NCBI GenBank assembly: GCA_905209435.1
Contig: CAJLTE010000034.1
Coordinates: forward strand, 1 to 30,097
DNA from: an uncultured Blautia sp.
Lineage (GTDB): Bacteria; Bacillota_A; Clostridia; Lachnospirales; Lachnospiraceae
Direction: 5' to 3'
DNA: 30,097 nt
The notes under the pieces were generated by a model, which was given only the letters and a program-made list of their open reading frames with translations, had not been told where the DNA came from and made no database searches. Shown here piece by piece: positions 1-6,782 of the stretch. Position 1 is the first letter of the stretch; each line of letters begins with the position of its first letter. The translations under genes and the position numbers were made by a program.

Positions 1-101
1 AGGCTAGACCAAGCACACTGAAAGGTCAGTATTTAAAGAGCGTTGTTATTGCTCCTACAATGGGACCTGGTGTGAAGATCAACCCAATGAAATTAGCATA
101 A
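1..101 (+). CDS. rplA: 50S ribosomal protein L1, 3' end (partial)
   Basis: The frame open from the left edge to TAA at 99-101 encodes the C-terminal end of ribosomal protein L1, including [14 protein letters not shown], the conserved tail motif of the family. L1 sits at the E-site stalk of the 50S subunit and often represses its own operon. Only about 32 residues are inside the window. A strong intrinsic terminator starts 17 nt after the stop, and no rplJ/rplL follows. The L11-L1 unit therefore seems to end here, unlike genomes where rplJL is the next gene. The identification is confident because the tail motif is very distinctive. Confidence 0.93.
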   Translation, partial: ARPSTLKGQYLKSVVIAPTMGPGVKINPMKLA

Positions 102-118
102 TAGATTTTAGCAATTTA

Positions 119-149
119 GACTCTCGGAGATTTCTCCGGGGGTCTTTTT
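119..149 (+). terminator. Intrinsic terminator after rplA
   Basis: An 11-bp stem (119-129 with 134-144, two G-U pairs) has an ATTT loop and is followed by five T. It lies 18 nt after the rplA stop, as expected for the end of the ribosomal protein transcript. Confidence 0.85.
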
Positions 150-174
150 GCGTTCCTTTTTGGGGATAAGGGAC

Positions 175-373
175 GGGTGGGAAAATATTTCGTTTGGGGC
201 ACGGCTTCGGAGGCAGGAATACTAAGCTTCCGGAAATTTGCTAAAAGCATGCCGGAAAAATTCAAACTCGCTGCGCTCAGACAGTGAATTGTTCCGGCAT
301 AACGCAAATTCCCGGAAGCTAAGTATTGCTACACCTCCTGCAGATGTGCCCCAAACGAAATATGTTCCCACCC
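175..373 (-). repeat. Long imperfect palindrome, copy 1 of a dispersed family
   Basis: Outer arms 175-202 and 346-373 are inverted copies with one mismatch in 28. Inner arms 249-264 and 285-300 pair with one mismatch and enclose a 20-nt apex. Read on the minus strand, the apex (CTGTCTGAGCGCAGCGAGTT) and the 45 nt between outer and inner stems match the element at 6954-7155 (apex 19/20; intervening segment about three quarters identical). The stems differ in sequence yet remain paired in each copy. Short open frames here are palindrome artefacts: both strands encode the same RKLSI and VPQTKY strings. Confidence 0.85.
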
Positions 374-595
374 TGTGTATCGGCATAGGTCTCGCGAAAT
401 GGTTGTGGGGCGATGATGGATTATGGTTTGATGAATAGATATGATATAGATGTGAAAGGTCATTGGAGGATATGAAAGAAAGGCATTACAATATTGGTGA
501 GGAGTGTGTTATAGTAGGGGGGATGAATTAGAGGTTAGTTAGATATATTTATTGTATGCTATGCAATGATATAGAAGCAGACAGGAGGAGTTAGT
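374..595. other. Intergenic stretch with no recognised gene
   Basis: Between the palindrome and the carboxypeptidase gene I see no coding signal, no strong hairpin and no promoter with both boxes well formed. A possible -10 (TATAGT near 510) could serve the downstream gene but lacks a good -35. Confidence 0.4.
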
Positions 596-1594
596 TTGGC
601 AGCTAGGAGACGTGGAAAGAAGAAAAGTGGGAGAAGTTATGCGTGGAGATACCGGGGCAGGATCGTGGCGTGTGTGTTTGTTGAGGTGCTTATTATCTGT
701 GCGCTGGTGATCATGATCGGATGGAATAAGGGTGTGAAGGACTGGTTTGCGCAGTTTGAGCAGCCGGTTCTGAAGGAAGTGGATATCAGTGGGATTAATA
801 GTCCGAATGCGATTCTGATGCAGGCGCGGGGTGGTAAGATTCTTGGAGAGATTAATGGAGATGAGAGGATTTATCCGGCTTCTATGACGAAGATTATGAC
901 GGTGATCGTTGCGATTGAGAATTTGGATAATCTGGATGAGGAGATTACACTGACGGATGAAATGTTTGCGGGATTATATGAGCAGGATGCGACGCAGGCA
1001 GGTTTTCAGCCTGGAGAGAATGTCAGGGTAATCGATCTGCTGTATGGTGCTATGTTGCCGTCAGGAGCTGAGTGCTGTATTGCGCTGGCGGATACGATCA
1101 GTGGTTCTGAGTCGGATTTCGCGGAGTTGATGAATAAGAAAGCTAAGAAGCTTGGGATGGATAATACGCACTTCTGTGATTCTACAGGGCTGCATAATCC
1201 GGAGCATTACAGTACGGTTAAAGATATTGCGGTGCTGATGAAGTACTGCATTAAAAATGATACGTTCCGTGAGATCGTGGAGACTTCCAGACATTCTACA
1301 GGGGTTACAAATATCCACCCGGATGGAATCACTTATTACAGTACAATGTTTAAAAACCTGTCCGATCCGACAGTCACAGGTGGAAAAATCCTTGGCGGCA
1401 AGACCGGTTATACCAGTGAGGCAGGACATTGTCTGGTAAGCTTTGCGGAGATTGAGGGCAGAGAGTATATCTTTGTTTCTGCAGGAGCTTCCGGGGCAGA
1501 TGGAAATACCATTCCTCATATTCAGGATGCGGTGACTGTTTATAACAGGGTTGGTGCGGCGATTGAAGAGAAGATGAATGATAGTAATAAATAA
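596..1594 (+). CDS. D-alanyl-D-alanine carboxypeptidase (peptidase S11, DacA/DacF type), membrane-anchored
   Basis: This is a penicillin-binding enzyme that trims the terminal D-Ala from peptidoglycan stem peptides outside the membrane. The 332-residue protein starts with a very basic stretch (residues 2-20), followed by one transmembrane segment (about 22-43) that anchors the catalytic domain. The three active-site motifs are in order: SMTK (S96-K99), SGA at 156-158 where the family usually has S-x-N, and KTG at 269-271. I chose the TTG start at 596 because AGGAGG (583-588) lies 7 nt upstream and no nearby ATG fits better. The protein lacks the long C-terminal beta domain of E. coli PBP5, so it resembles the shorter clostridial forms. 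The family call is secure; exact paralogue naming is not. Confidence 0.9.
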   Translation: MAARRRGKKKSGRSYAWRYRGRIVACVFVEVLIICALVIMIGWNKGVKDWFAQFEQPVLKEVDISGINSPNAILMQARGGKILGEINGDERIYPASMTKIMTVIVAIENLDNLDEEITLTDEMFAGLYEQDATQAGFQPGENVRVIDLLYGAMLPSGAECCIALADTISGSESDFAELMNKKAKKLGMDNTHFCDSTGLHNPEHYSTVKDIAVLMKYCIKNDTFREIVETSRHSTGVTNIHPDGITYYSTMFKNLSDPTVTGGKILGGKTGYTSEAGHCLVSFAEIEGREYIFVSAGASGADGNTIPHIQDAVTVYNRVGAAIEEKMNDSNK

Positions 1595-1688
1595 AATATC
1601 CACTTATAAGTAAGTAGTGCTGTAAGCCACCAGACAGTTATTGTTTACTCCGGGTCCGGTAATACCGGCCATCTGCGAGGGCAAATGA

Positions 1689-1724
1689 GCAAGTAGTAAA
1701 GCGGATTGCGAATATCCGTTTGAC
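1689..1724 (+). repeat. 36-bp dispersed repeat with internal hairpin, copy 1
   Basis: This segment matches 23631-23666 at 32 of 36 positions, and all four differences are transitions. It contains the small inverted repeat CGGAT-N7-ATCCG. It lies in the gap between the carboxypeptidase and the coiled-coil gene. Its role is unknown. Confidence 0.7.
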
Positions 1725-1744
1725 TAGACGTATTATGATAGATG

Positions 1745-1753
1745 TGATATAAT
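1745..1753 (+). promoter_or_regulatory. Probable extended -10 promoter
   Basis: TGATATAAT fits an extended -10 (TGnTATAAT) about 35 nt upstream of the ribosome binding site of the small coiled-coil gene. No good -35 lies at normal spacing. Confidence 0.4.
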
Positions 1754-1800
1754 CAGTTGCATACTAAAGAACGATACGGGCTACAAAGGAGGTGGAACTG

Positions 1801-2103
1801 GTGACGGACAGACAAATACTGGAAGCTGTTTTAGCAGAGGTCAAAGGGCTTGGAACTCGAATGGATCGAATGGAAGAACGTCAGGAGCGTTTTGAGGAAG
1901 AGACCAGAAATAACTTTGCAGATATCAGATTACATCTGGAGAACATAACAGACAAGAATATTTCTATTCTTGCAGAGAATCATCTGAATCTTATCAATAA
2001 GATGGATGTGTCAGCTACATGGATGAACAGGATAATGATTAATGAGGTTAAGATGAATGCTCTGACAGATCAGGTTGCCAGACTTCAGGCGAAATGCAGT
2101 TAA
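1801..2103 (+). CDS. Small coiled-coil protein of unknown function
   Basis: The product is 100 residues of highly charged, helix-prone sequence (MTDRQILEAVLAEV at the start, then repeated RMDRMEERQERFEEE-type heptads around residues 18-35). It has no signal peptide and no membrane segment, so a cytoplasmic helical oligomer is the simplest reading. The frame opens at 1792, but that GTG lies inside the ribosome binding site AGGAGGTG (1787-1794). GTG at 1801, 8 nt after AGGAGG, is the better start. The gene stands alone between a dispersed repeat and a strong hairpin. I do not recognise a named family; similar short proteins near mobile DNA are often left unannotated. Confidence 0.7.
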   Translation: MTDRQILEAVLAEVKGLGTRMDRMEERQERFEEETRNNFADIRLHLENITDKNISILAENHLNLINKMDVSATWMNRIMINEVKMNALTDQVARLQAKCS

Positions 2104-2135
2104 ACTTCCAATAATGAAAATACGAACGGATAAAG

Positions 2136-2176
2136 AAGGAGCTATCGGTTAAAACGAAATTGACCGATAGCTCCTT
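2136..2176 (+). terminator. Strong hairpin, probable terminator
   Basis: A perfect 14-bp stem (2136-2149 with 2163-2176) and a 13-nt loop lie 32 nt after the coiled-coil gene. The T tract is poor on either strand, so it may end transcription weakly or act as an RNA-stability hairpin. Confidence 0.55.
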
Positions 2177-2183
2177 AACGTTC

Positions 2184-2212
2184 TTTACGGAAAAAATGTT
2201 TTGTGTTATGAT
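2184..2212 (+). promoter_or_regulatory. Promoter of the MATE transporter gene
   Basis: A -35 TTTACG (2184-2189) and a -10 TATGAT (2207-2212) are separated by exactly 17 nt. The start would be near 2219, just upstream of the MATE gene. Confidence 0.6.
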
Positions 2213-2245
2213 GATTTGTATTTGGATAGGATGGAATGAAAGAAA

Positions 2246-3616
2246 ATGAAAGAAAATTTTTTTACAAAAGATAAGAATTTTTATAAGACATTTTTTCGAC
2301 TGATGCTGGTTGTGGCGCTGCAGAATCTGGTGGCGTACAGTGTGAATATGCTTGATAATATGATGCTTGGAAGTTACAGTCAGAATGCATTGTCCGGGGC
2401 GGCAACTGTGAATCAGATATTTTTTATGGTAAATCAGCTGGCACTTGCAATCGGAAATGCATTGATCGTTATGAGTTCTCAGTATTGGGGAAAGAGAGAT
2501 ACACATACAATAAAGAAACTGACAGGTATAGCTATGACGTGCAGTGTGGCGGCGGCTGTGATTGTAGTGCTGGTATGCGCGGTCTGGCCGGAACAGCTGT
2601 TGCGACTGTTTACAACATCACCGGATATTATTGCAGAAGGAATGACATATCTGTCAATTTTGAAATGGACGTTTGCATTGTTTCTGATCAGTAATCTACT
2701 TATATCTATGCTCAGAAGTGTTGAGACAGTGCAGATTTCTTTTATTATTTCAATCGTCTCACTGATCGTAAATGGCGGGATTAATTATACTCTGATATTT
2801 GGAAATTTCGGATTTCCGGAAATGGGAATACAAGGCGCTGCCATAGGAACACTGACAGCCAGAATTCTGGAGTTTCTGATCGTCATTGTATATGTATTGA
2901 AGATTGATAAAAAAGTACAGATTTTTCACGGTGGATTACTGCAGGAAACTTTTTCGACAGTCAGTCGTGGACTTTGGAAGAATTTTGTTAAGGTATCGTC
3001 TCCGGTTATCGTTTCAGGAATGCTCTGGGCGGTTTCTGTTCCGATGCAGACTGCGATTCTGGGACATCTTTCCGCAGATGCAATTGCCGCAAACTCAGTA
3101 TCTACCACATTTTTTCAGTATTTAAAGGTTATTGTAGTAGCCATTTCATCTGCATCATCCGTAGTGATCGGAAAGACCATCGGTCAGGGTGACCGAAACA
3201 AAGTCCGGTCTGTAGGCAGAACGTTGTCGGTGATTGATATTTCTATAGGTATTGTTCTGGCGATGATATTGTTTGTACTGCGAAAACCATTATTGTCCAC
3301 GTACAATCTGACAGCGGAAGCAACAGTGCTTGCAGACCATCTGATGATTATTATGAGTGCAGTTATGGTGGGAATGTCCTATCAGATGCCTGTTTCTGTT
3401 GGTATTATCCAGGGCGGTGGTGATACGAAATTCAGTATGTACCTGAATCTGATCTCTACATGGGGAATCGTTATGCCTCTGTCTTTTATGGCAGCATTTG
3501 TCTGGAAACTGCCGGTAGAATGGGTAGTAGTAGCGGTCCAGTCAGATCAGTTCTTTAAATGCATACCGGTATTTCTGAGATTTAGAAGTTATAAATGGAT
3601 CAGGAAGCTGGCATAA
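2246..3616 (+). CDS. MATE family multidrug/cation efflux transporter
   Basis: The 456-residue protein is almost wholly hydrophobic and has the length and two-bundle layout of 12-TM MATE antiporters, which expel drugs or toxic organic cations using a Na+ or H+ gradient. Family signatures visible in the sequence are an N-terminal LVAYSVNMLDNMMLG segment (residues about 29-43), the second-half VSSPVIVSGMLWAVSVP region (about 250-266) and GIIQGGGDTKF near residue 392. The start ATG at 2246 follows an AGGATGG-like site about 11 nt upstream. It has its own promoter and a strong terminator, so it is monocistronic, and it converges with the rubrerythrin gene. Substrate cannot be read from the sequence. 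It belongs to the DinF/NorM-like clostridial group with high probability. Confidence 0.9.
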   Translation: MKENFFTKDKNFYKTFFRLMLVVALQNLVAYSVNMLDNMMLGSYSQNALSGAATVNQIFFMVNQLALAIGNALIVMSSQYWGKRDTHTIKKLTGIAMTCSVAAAVIVVLVCAVWPEQLLRLFTTSPDIIAEGMTYLSILKWTFALFLISNLLISMLRSVETVQISFIISIVSLIVNGGINYTLIFGNFGFPEMGIQGAAIGTLTARILEFLIVIVYVLKIDKKVQIFHGGLLQETFSTVSRGLWKNFVKVSSPVIVSGMLWAVSVPMQTAILGHLSADAIAANSVSTTFFQYLKVIVVAISSASSVVIGKTIGQGDRNKVRSVGRTLSVIDISIGIVLAMILFVLRKPLLSTYNLTAEATVLADHLMIIMSAVMVGMSYQMPVSVGIIQGGGDTKFSMYLNLISTWGIVMPLSFMAAFVWKLPVEWVVVAVQSDQFFKCIPVFLRFRSYKWIRKLA

Positions 3617-3651
3617 AAAGGGGGAAACCACTTTCGTGATTTCCCCTTTTT
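3615..3651. terminator. Bidirectional terminator between MATE and rubrerythrin genes
   Basis: AAAAAGGGG and CCCCTTTTT form a stem around a short internal hairpin (ACCACTTTCGTGAT). The A and T runs give a U tract on both strands, as suits two convergent genes. The stem begins within the MATE stop codon. Confidence 0.85.
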
Positions 3652-3685
3652 AAAGGTCTTATTTCATGCGAGTCTATGTTGGAAA

Positions 3686-4231
3686 TTATTCTCCAAAGTA
3701 TCTCTTAAGCAGACCAGCGAATGCTTTTCCGTGTCTTGCCTCGTCGCGAGCCATTTCATGAACTGTGTCATGGATAGCGTCAAGGTTAGCTGCTTTTGCG
3801 CGTTTTGCAAGGTCAACTTTACCAGCTGTAGCGCCGTTTTCAGCTTCTACACGCATCTGAAGGTTTTTCTTTGTGCTGTCTGTTACAACTTCGCCTAATA
3901 ATTCAGCAAATTTAGCAGCATGTTCTGCTTCTTCATAAGCAGCTTTCTCATAGTATAAACCAACTTCCGGATATCCTTCTCTGTGAGCTACTCTGGCCAT
4001 TGCAAGGTACATACCAACTTCGGAGCATTCACCCTGGAAGTTTGCTCTTAAATCTTCGATAATATCTTCGCTGACACCCTGAGCAACACCAACAACGTGC
4101 TCAGCTGCCCATGTCATTTCTTCGCCCTGTTTGATAAATTTGTCTGCAGGTGCTTTACATACTGGACAGACTTCCGGAGCGTTCTCGCCTTCATAAACAT
4201 AACCACATACACTACATACCCATTTTGTCAT
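3686..4231 (-). CDS. rbr: Reverse-type rubrerythrin (N-terminal rubredoxin domain), peroxidase
   Basis: Rubrerythrins reduce hydrogen peroxide with electrons from NAD(P)H via rubredoxin-like iron sites and protect anaerobes from oxygen. In this 181-residue protein a rubredoxin domain comes first, with CxxC pairs C6/C9 and C22/C25. The four-helix ferritin-like domain follows, with di-iron ligands in ExxH motifs E101-H104 and E154-H157 and an earlier E68/E71 helix. This domain order is reversed relative to classical rubrerythrin, as in clostridial Rbr3/revRbr proteins. An AAGGAG site precedes the ATG. The gene has its own promoter with a Fur/PerR-type palindrome and lies downstream of perR on the same strand, which strongly suggests peroxide-dependent control. 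Confidence 0.95.
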   Translation of the reverse strand: MTKWVCSVCGYVYEGENAPEVCPVCKAPADKFIKQGEEMTWAAEHVVGVAQGVSEDIIEDLRANFQGECSEVGMYLAMARVAHREGYPEVGLYYEKAAYEEAEHAAKFAELLGEVVTDSTKKNLQMRVEAENGATAGKVDLAKRAKAANLDAIHDTVHEMARDEARHGKAFAGLLKRYFGE

Positions 4232-4359
4232 AATTAAGATCTCCTTTTCTTTTTGATAAATTTATTAACTGGATGCCAGAGAAAAATTTGATTATTTTGG
4301 CATCATTTTGTTTCTGTTGCTTTCCGCTTGTGCGGTAGAAAAAGTAACTTTTTGATAAT

Positions 4360-4372
4360 AGTAATCATTACT
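4360..4372. promoter_or_regulatory. Fur/PerR-type operator for rubrerythrin
   Basis: AGTAATCATTACT is a perfect 6-1-6 palindrome located about 10-20 nt downstream of the predicted rbr start point. The same core lies at the perR promoter and is repeated exactly at 9444-9456. Binding by PerR is inferred, not shown. Confidence 0.7.
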
Positions 4373-4387
4373 GTTTTCTATGAACTT

Positions 4388-4416
4388 AGATTACCATACT
4401 TGATTGAAAAAGTCAA
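4388..4416 (-). promoter_or_regulatory. Promoter of rbr
   Basis: On the minus strand, TTGACT (4416-4411) and TAATCT (4393-4388) are separated by 17 nt. An inverted repeat ACTTGA-N9-TCAAGT (4398-4418) overlaps the -35 and spacer. The perR promoter has the same arrangement. Confidence 0.8.
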
Positions 4417-4517
4417 GTTTTATTTTATCTTTTTTGCAACTTTTTATCATTAATCGTATAGATAAAAAATTGCGTTCATCTTGACATTAAATATGGCAGG
4501 TACTTTGGAGAATAACT

Positions 4518-4949
4518 TTAGTTTTTATCAGAAGCATTCTCAGAAGTATCGGACTTATTTGTTGTTTCTTTTAAACAGTCTTCGCATAGTCCAAAGAATC
4601 TGGCACTGTAATCCGTAATCTTTCCGCCAAAGTTTTCACCTGCAAGCTCCATAATGTGGTGAATCTTCTCATTTTCCAGGTCAATGATCCGCTCACATCT
4701 GGTACACATAAAGTGACAGTGTCTCTCGGTCCGCCCGTCAAAGTGATCTGCTCCGGCGAAAGAGGAAAGCTTCTTGATCTCTCCCAGATCAGCCAGCAGA
4801 GATAAGTTGCGATATACCGTGCCGAGGCTGATATTCGGGTAGATAAGCTTCATATTCTCATATACCACATCAGCAGTGGGATGATCTGTCCTGTTTCGCA
4901 GAAATTCTTTAATAGATTCTCTCTGACGGCTGTATTTCAGTGTCGCCAT
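4518..4949 (-). CDS. perR: Fur-family peroxide-sensing repressor (PerR type)
   Basis: The 143-residue protein has an N-terminal winged helix (about residues 5-65) and a C-terminal metal and dimerisation domain. Residues matching the B. subtilis PerR regulatory metal site are visible: H23 (in DHPTADV), D71, H77, H79 and D90. Asp at position 90 (IIDLE) is the PerR-type residue where Fur proteins have Glu. The structural zinc cysteines are C82/C85 and C122/C125. The frame is open further upstream, but ATG at 4949 is preferred because GGGAGG sits 6 nt before it and the protein then starts like its relatives. It lies upstream of rbr and has a palindromic operator in its own promoter, implying autoregulation. 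Metal specificity is inferred from residues only. Confidence 0.88.
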   Translation of the reverse strand: MATLKYSRQRESIKEFLRNRTDHPTADVVYENMKLIYPNISLGTVYRNLSLLADLGEIKKLSSFAGADHFDGRTERHCHFMCTRCERIIDLENEKIHHIMELAGENFGGKITDYSARFFGLCEDCLKETTNKSDTSENASDKN

Positions 4950-5000
4950 GGTATTCCTCCCTTCTCTGAATTGCAGTAAATCTGATTGCTTATTTAATAA

Positions 5001-5021
5001 CAATAATCATTACTGATATTG
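5001..5021. promoter_or_regulatory. PerR-type operator at the perR promoter
   Basis: The core AATAATCATTACT (5002-5014) matches the rbr palindrome at 11 of 13 positions. It is nested in the longer inverted repeat CAATA-N11-TATTG and lies at or just downstream of the predicted perR start point. Autorepression is the likely meaning. Confidence 0.6.
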
Positions 5022-5023
5022 TT

Positions 5024-5052
5024 ACTATACAATACTTGATTAATTTTGTCAA
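5024..5052 (-). promoter_or_regulatory. Promoter of perR
   Basis: On the minus strand, a perfect TTGACA (5052-5047) and TATAGT (5029-5024) are separated by 17 nt. The spacer ends AATCAAGTATTG, very close to the rbr promoter spacer, and forms ACTTGA-N9-TCAAGA with the -35. Confidence 0.85.
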
Positions 5053-5337
5053 GATATTTTACGGAAAAATAGAACAAATACTTTTGGGTTTCAATTATAA
5101 ATAGGAATAAGTAATTATTCGCTTGTGAGTAAGTAGTAAAGAAGCTGTTTTTTATAATATGAAAATATTTTAATAATCTTAAGAATTTATAATAAAATGT
5201 CTGCTTCTAAAAGATATAATAAAGACAGCTAAGGGAGAGGGACAAAGAAGCGAGACAGAAATAGCAGATTAAAATTACTAAAAGCTGTAAAGAAACAGAG
5301 AAGCAAAAACAAATAAAAAATTGGGAGGTTTTTCATT

Positions 5338-5514
5338 ATGAAAAGAAAGGTTGCAAGTATTTTTCTGGCGGTAAGTTGTGTAGTATCCACTATGGCAGGT
5401 GGGGTAAATGTTATGGCGGCTGAGAAACCGCAGTCATTGTGTGTAAGTTCTTACAATTATATTATGCGAAAAGAGAGTACTTATGTCAATCGAAATAATT
5501 CGACAAAAGAGTAG
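5338..5514 (+). CDS. Short secreted peptide, 58 residues, possibly a truncated gene
   Basis: ATG at 5338 follows GGGAGG (5323-5328) by 9 nt. The peptide opens with a clear signal sequence: basic MKRK, hydrophobic VASIFLAVSCVV, and a likely cleavage site in VMAAE near residue 28. The mature part would be only about 30 residues with one Cys and no known motif. A different frame stays open for about 50 codons past the stop and overlaps the MNT gene start, so the gene may be the 5' remnant of a longer secreted protein cut by a frameshift. A TATAAT at 5215 could be its promoter, but the -35 is weak. Function unknown. Confidence 0.55.
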   Translation: MKRKVASIFLAVSCVVSTMAGGVNVMAAEKPQSLCVSSYNYIMRKESTYVNRNNSTKE

Positions 5515-5543
5515 GGGATATTGATGACGATGTATTAAAACTC

Positions 5544-5572
5544 TTGTACACACAACAAATACAGGATATAAT
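5544..5572 (+). promoter_or_regulatory. Promoter of the MNT/HEPN pair
   Basis: TTGTAC (5544-5549) and a perfect TATAAT (5567-5572) are 17 nt apart, with a predicted start near 5579, just before the AAAGGGGGAG ribosome binding site. Confidence 0.7.
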
Positions 5573-5610
5573 ATTACAAATAAAACACTTTCAAAAAAGG
5601 GGGAGCCTAT

Positions 5611-6000
5611 ATGAATCAAACCAAAACAGTTCCACTTTTTTACAAAAGAAAAACAGCAGATCAAAAAAGAGAATGGCGAGTATGTATTCAGGAACCATTT
5701 GAGAATTGTGAAAAAATCTATCCTATACAACAGAAAAAAGTAAAACAAATGATAAACAATATAAAAGAAGACTCCAATGTAGAGAAAATAGTTGTATTTG
5801 GGTCAAGTGTACAGGATACATGTCATGTGGGAAGTGATGTGGATTTTTATATTGTATTGAAACAGGATCAGAAAATTGCTTTTAAAGAAACGCTGTCATT
5901 TATATATGATATATGGACAAACTATTCGGTAGATTCCCGTATGTATGAAGAAATAACAAAGAAGGGGGTTACTGTATATGAGCGAAACATTGCTGGATAA
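5611..6000 (+). CDS. Minimal nucleotidyltransferase (MNT) domain protein, putative antitoxin
   Basis: The 129-residue protein carries the DNA polymerase beta-like minimal nucleotidyltransferase fold. The signature GS-x10-DxD is visible as G64 S65 and D76 V77 D78 (in VGSDVDFYIV), and a probable third acidic residue is D98 (YSVDSR). In characterised pairs such as MntA/HepT the MNT protein neutralises a HEPN ribonuclease by AMP transfer. The ribosome binding site AAAGGGGGAG lies just before ATG 5611. The gene overlaps the next one by 23 nt, a sign of tight translational coupling. An N-terminal extension of about 45 basic residues precedes the domain. The domain is clear; antitoxin activity is inferred from the neighbour. 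Confidence 0.82.
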   Translation: MNQTKTVPLFYKRKTADQKREWRVCIQEPFENCEKIYPIQQKKVKQMINNIKEDSNVEKIVVFGSSVQDTCHVGSDVDFYIVLKQDQKIAFKETLSFIYDIWTNYSVDSRMYEEITKKGVTVYERNIAG

Positions 6001-6358
6001 AGCGATAAGTAATTATAATGTTGCTGTTATGATTCGAAATCAAATGGGAAGTGACGAAGCATATTTAAACTATATCGGTTATCATTTACAGCAGGCAGTA
6101 GAACTAAATTTGAAATATCAGTTAGAGATGTCAGGAATTGAGTATCCTAAAACACATGATATAGATCAGTTATTACGGATAGGAAAAGAGAACAGCGCAG
6201 ACCTTTTGGTAACAGAATATATAGAAGATCATAGTGAAATGTTTTCTCTATGGGAGGCAAGAACCCGCTATGTATTAAATTATCATTTAGAAGAACGAAA
6301 AATTGATGCAGCACTAAAAGGAGTAAAAGAACTTCTGGATAAGACATCAGAAATATAA
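5978..6358 (+). CDS. HEPN domain protein, putative toxin partner of MNT
   Basis: The 126-residue all-helical protein resembles the HEPN families COG1895/COG2250: GYHLQQAVELNLKYQL (about 34-49) followed by PKTHDIDQLL (57-66) is the typical paired-helix signature. Residues 97-103 (RYVLNYH) give an R-x5-H arrangement within the Rx4-6H ribonuclease motif of active HEPN toxins. The Tyr found two residues after the His in HepT, the known AMP acceptor, is absent; Y98 and Y102 are nearby. It follows and overlaps the MNT gene, the common two-gene layout of type VII-like toxin-antitoxin systems, although in MntA/HepT the order is reversed. AAGGGGG precedes the start. RNase activity is inferred. Confidence 0.82.
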   Translation: MSETLLDKAISNYNVAVMIRNQMGSDEAYLNYIGYHLQQAVELNLKYQLEMSGIEYPKTHDIDQLLRIGKENSADLLVTEYIEDHSEMFSLWEARTRYVLNYHLEERKIDAALKGVKELLDKTSEI

Positions 6359-6375
6359 AAGCAGACAACTTCAAT

Positions 6376-6409
6376 GTGGGTTTACAAACCCACCGAAATG
6401 TGCTATATT
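6376..6409 (+). promoter_or_regulatory. Promoter of the metG T-box transcript, with overlapping palindrome
   Basis: TTTACA (6381-6386) and TATATT (6404-6409) are 17 nt apart, with a start near 6416. The -35 lies inside a perfect inverted repeat, GTGGGTTT-AC-AAACCCAC (6376-6393), which begins 18 nt after the HEPN stop and may be an operator or a weak terminator for that gene. Confidence 0.6.
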
Positions 6410-6490
6410 TTCCCTATAACAGGAAATAACTATTTCCTATAACCAATAGCGTTCCGCAATCACAGAGCGAACCGCTGTCACGAAATAACA
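6410..6490 (+). repeat. Diverged copy of a hairpin repeat family
   Basis: A hairpin (GGAAATA-ACT-ATTTCC, extended by TATA arms) is followed by CTATAAC and an AGCG/TCCG/ATCACA/GCGA string. The same order of motifs recurs at 6783-6870 and 24794-24880. Similarity is weaker than between those two. Confidence 0.4.
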
Positions 6491-6500
6491 CAAACTCATT

Positions 6501-6781
6501 GAAGAAGAGAGTACATCTGCAGACTGTATTACAGAGAAATCCCCACGGATGATAGCTAATAAATTCCAAGGCTGAGAGGGACATACAAGGAGCAGATCGA
6601 AGATGGCTTCCGAGAGGCACTGCTGAGAGTTAACAGCTTTAGGCAGCGACAGGCACGCCTGTTACAGCGTAGAGGTATCACAACGTACCTCCCAAGGTTT
6701 CCCCGCGCGAGCCCGGAAACGAACAGAAGTGGTAACACGGGTAATACTCGTCTTCTCAGATAATCTGAGGAGACGTTTTTT
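6501..6781 (+). promoter_or_regulatory. T-box leader sensing tRNA-Met (AUG specifier)
   Basis: T-boxes bind uncharged tRNA and let transcription proceed into synthetase genes. Stem I starts at GAAGAAGAGAGTAC. ATCTGC (about 6515-6520) pairs with GCAGAT near 6593-6598. The specifier position after CGAAG reads ATG (6603-6605), aligned as in glyQS (CGAAA-GGC). The T-box sequence GAAGTGGTAACACGGG has TGGT at 6730-6733, whose variable base T would pair with discriminator A of tRNA-Met. The terminator is a 12-bp stem (6749-6760 with 6764-6775) plus T6. The next gene is metG, which confirms the codon reading. The gap of about 400 bp from attenuator to gene is unusually long. Confidence 0.9.
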
Positions 6782-6782
6782 A

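Noticed and set aside
119..149. L10-type ribosomal protein leader after rplA
   Set aside because: No rplJ follows and the structure is a simple hairpin with a T tract, so a plain terminator explains it.
116..438. Two short overlapping reading frames on opposite strands
   Set aside because: They encode the same peptide strings because they lie in the arms of a palindrome; no ribosome binding sites.
5434..5748. 104-residue hydrophobic minus-strand frame
   Set aside because: It is antisense to the MNT gene start and peptide gene end, with no ribosome binding site; its hydrophobicity comes from A-rich sense codons.
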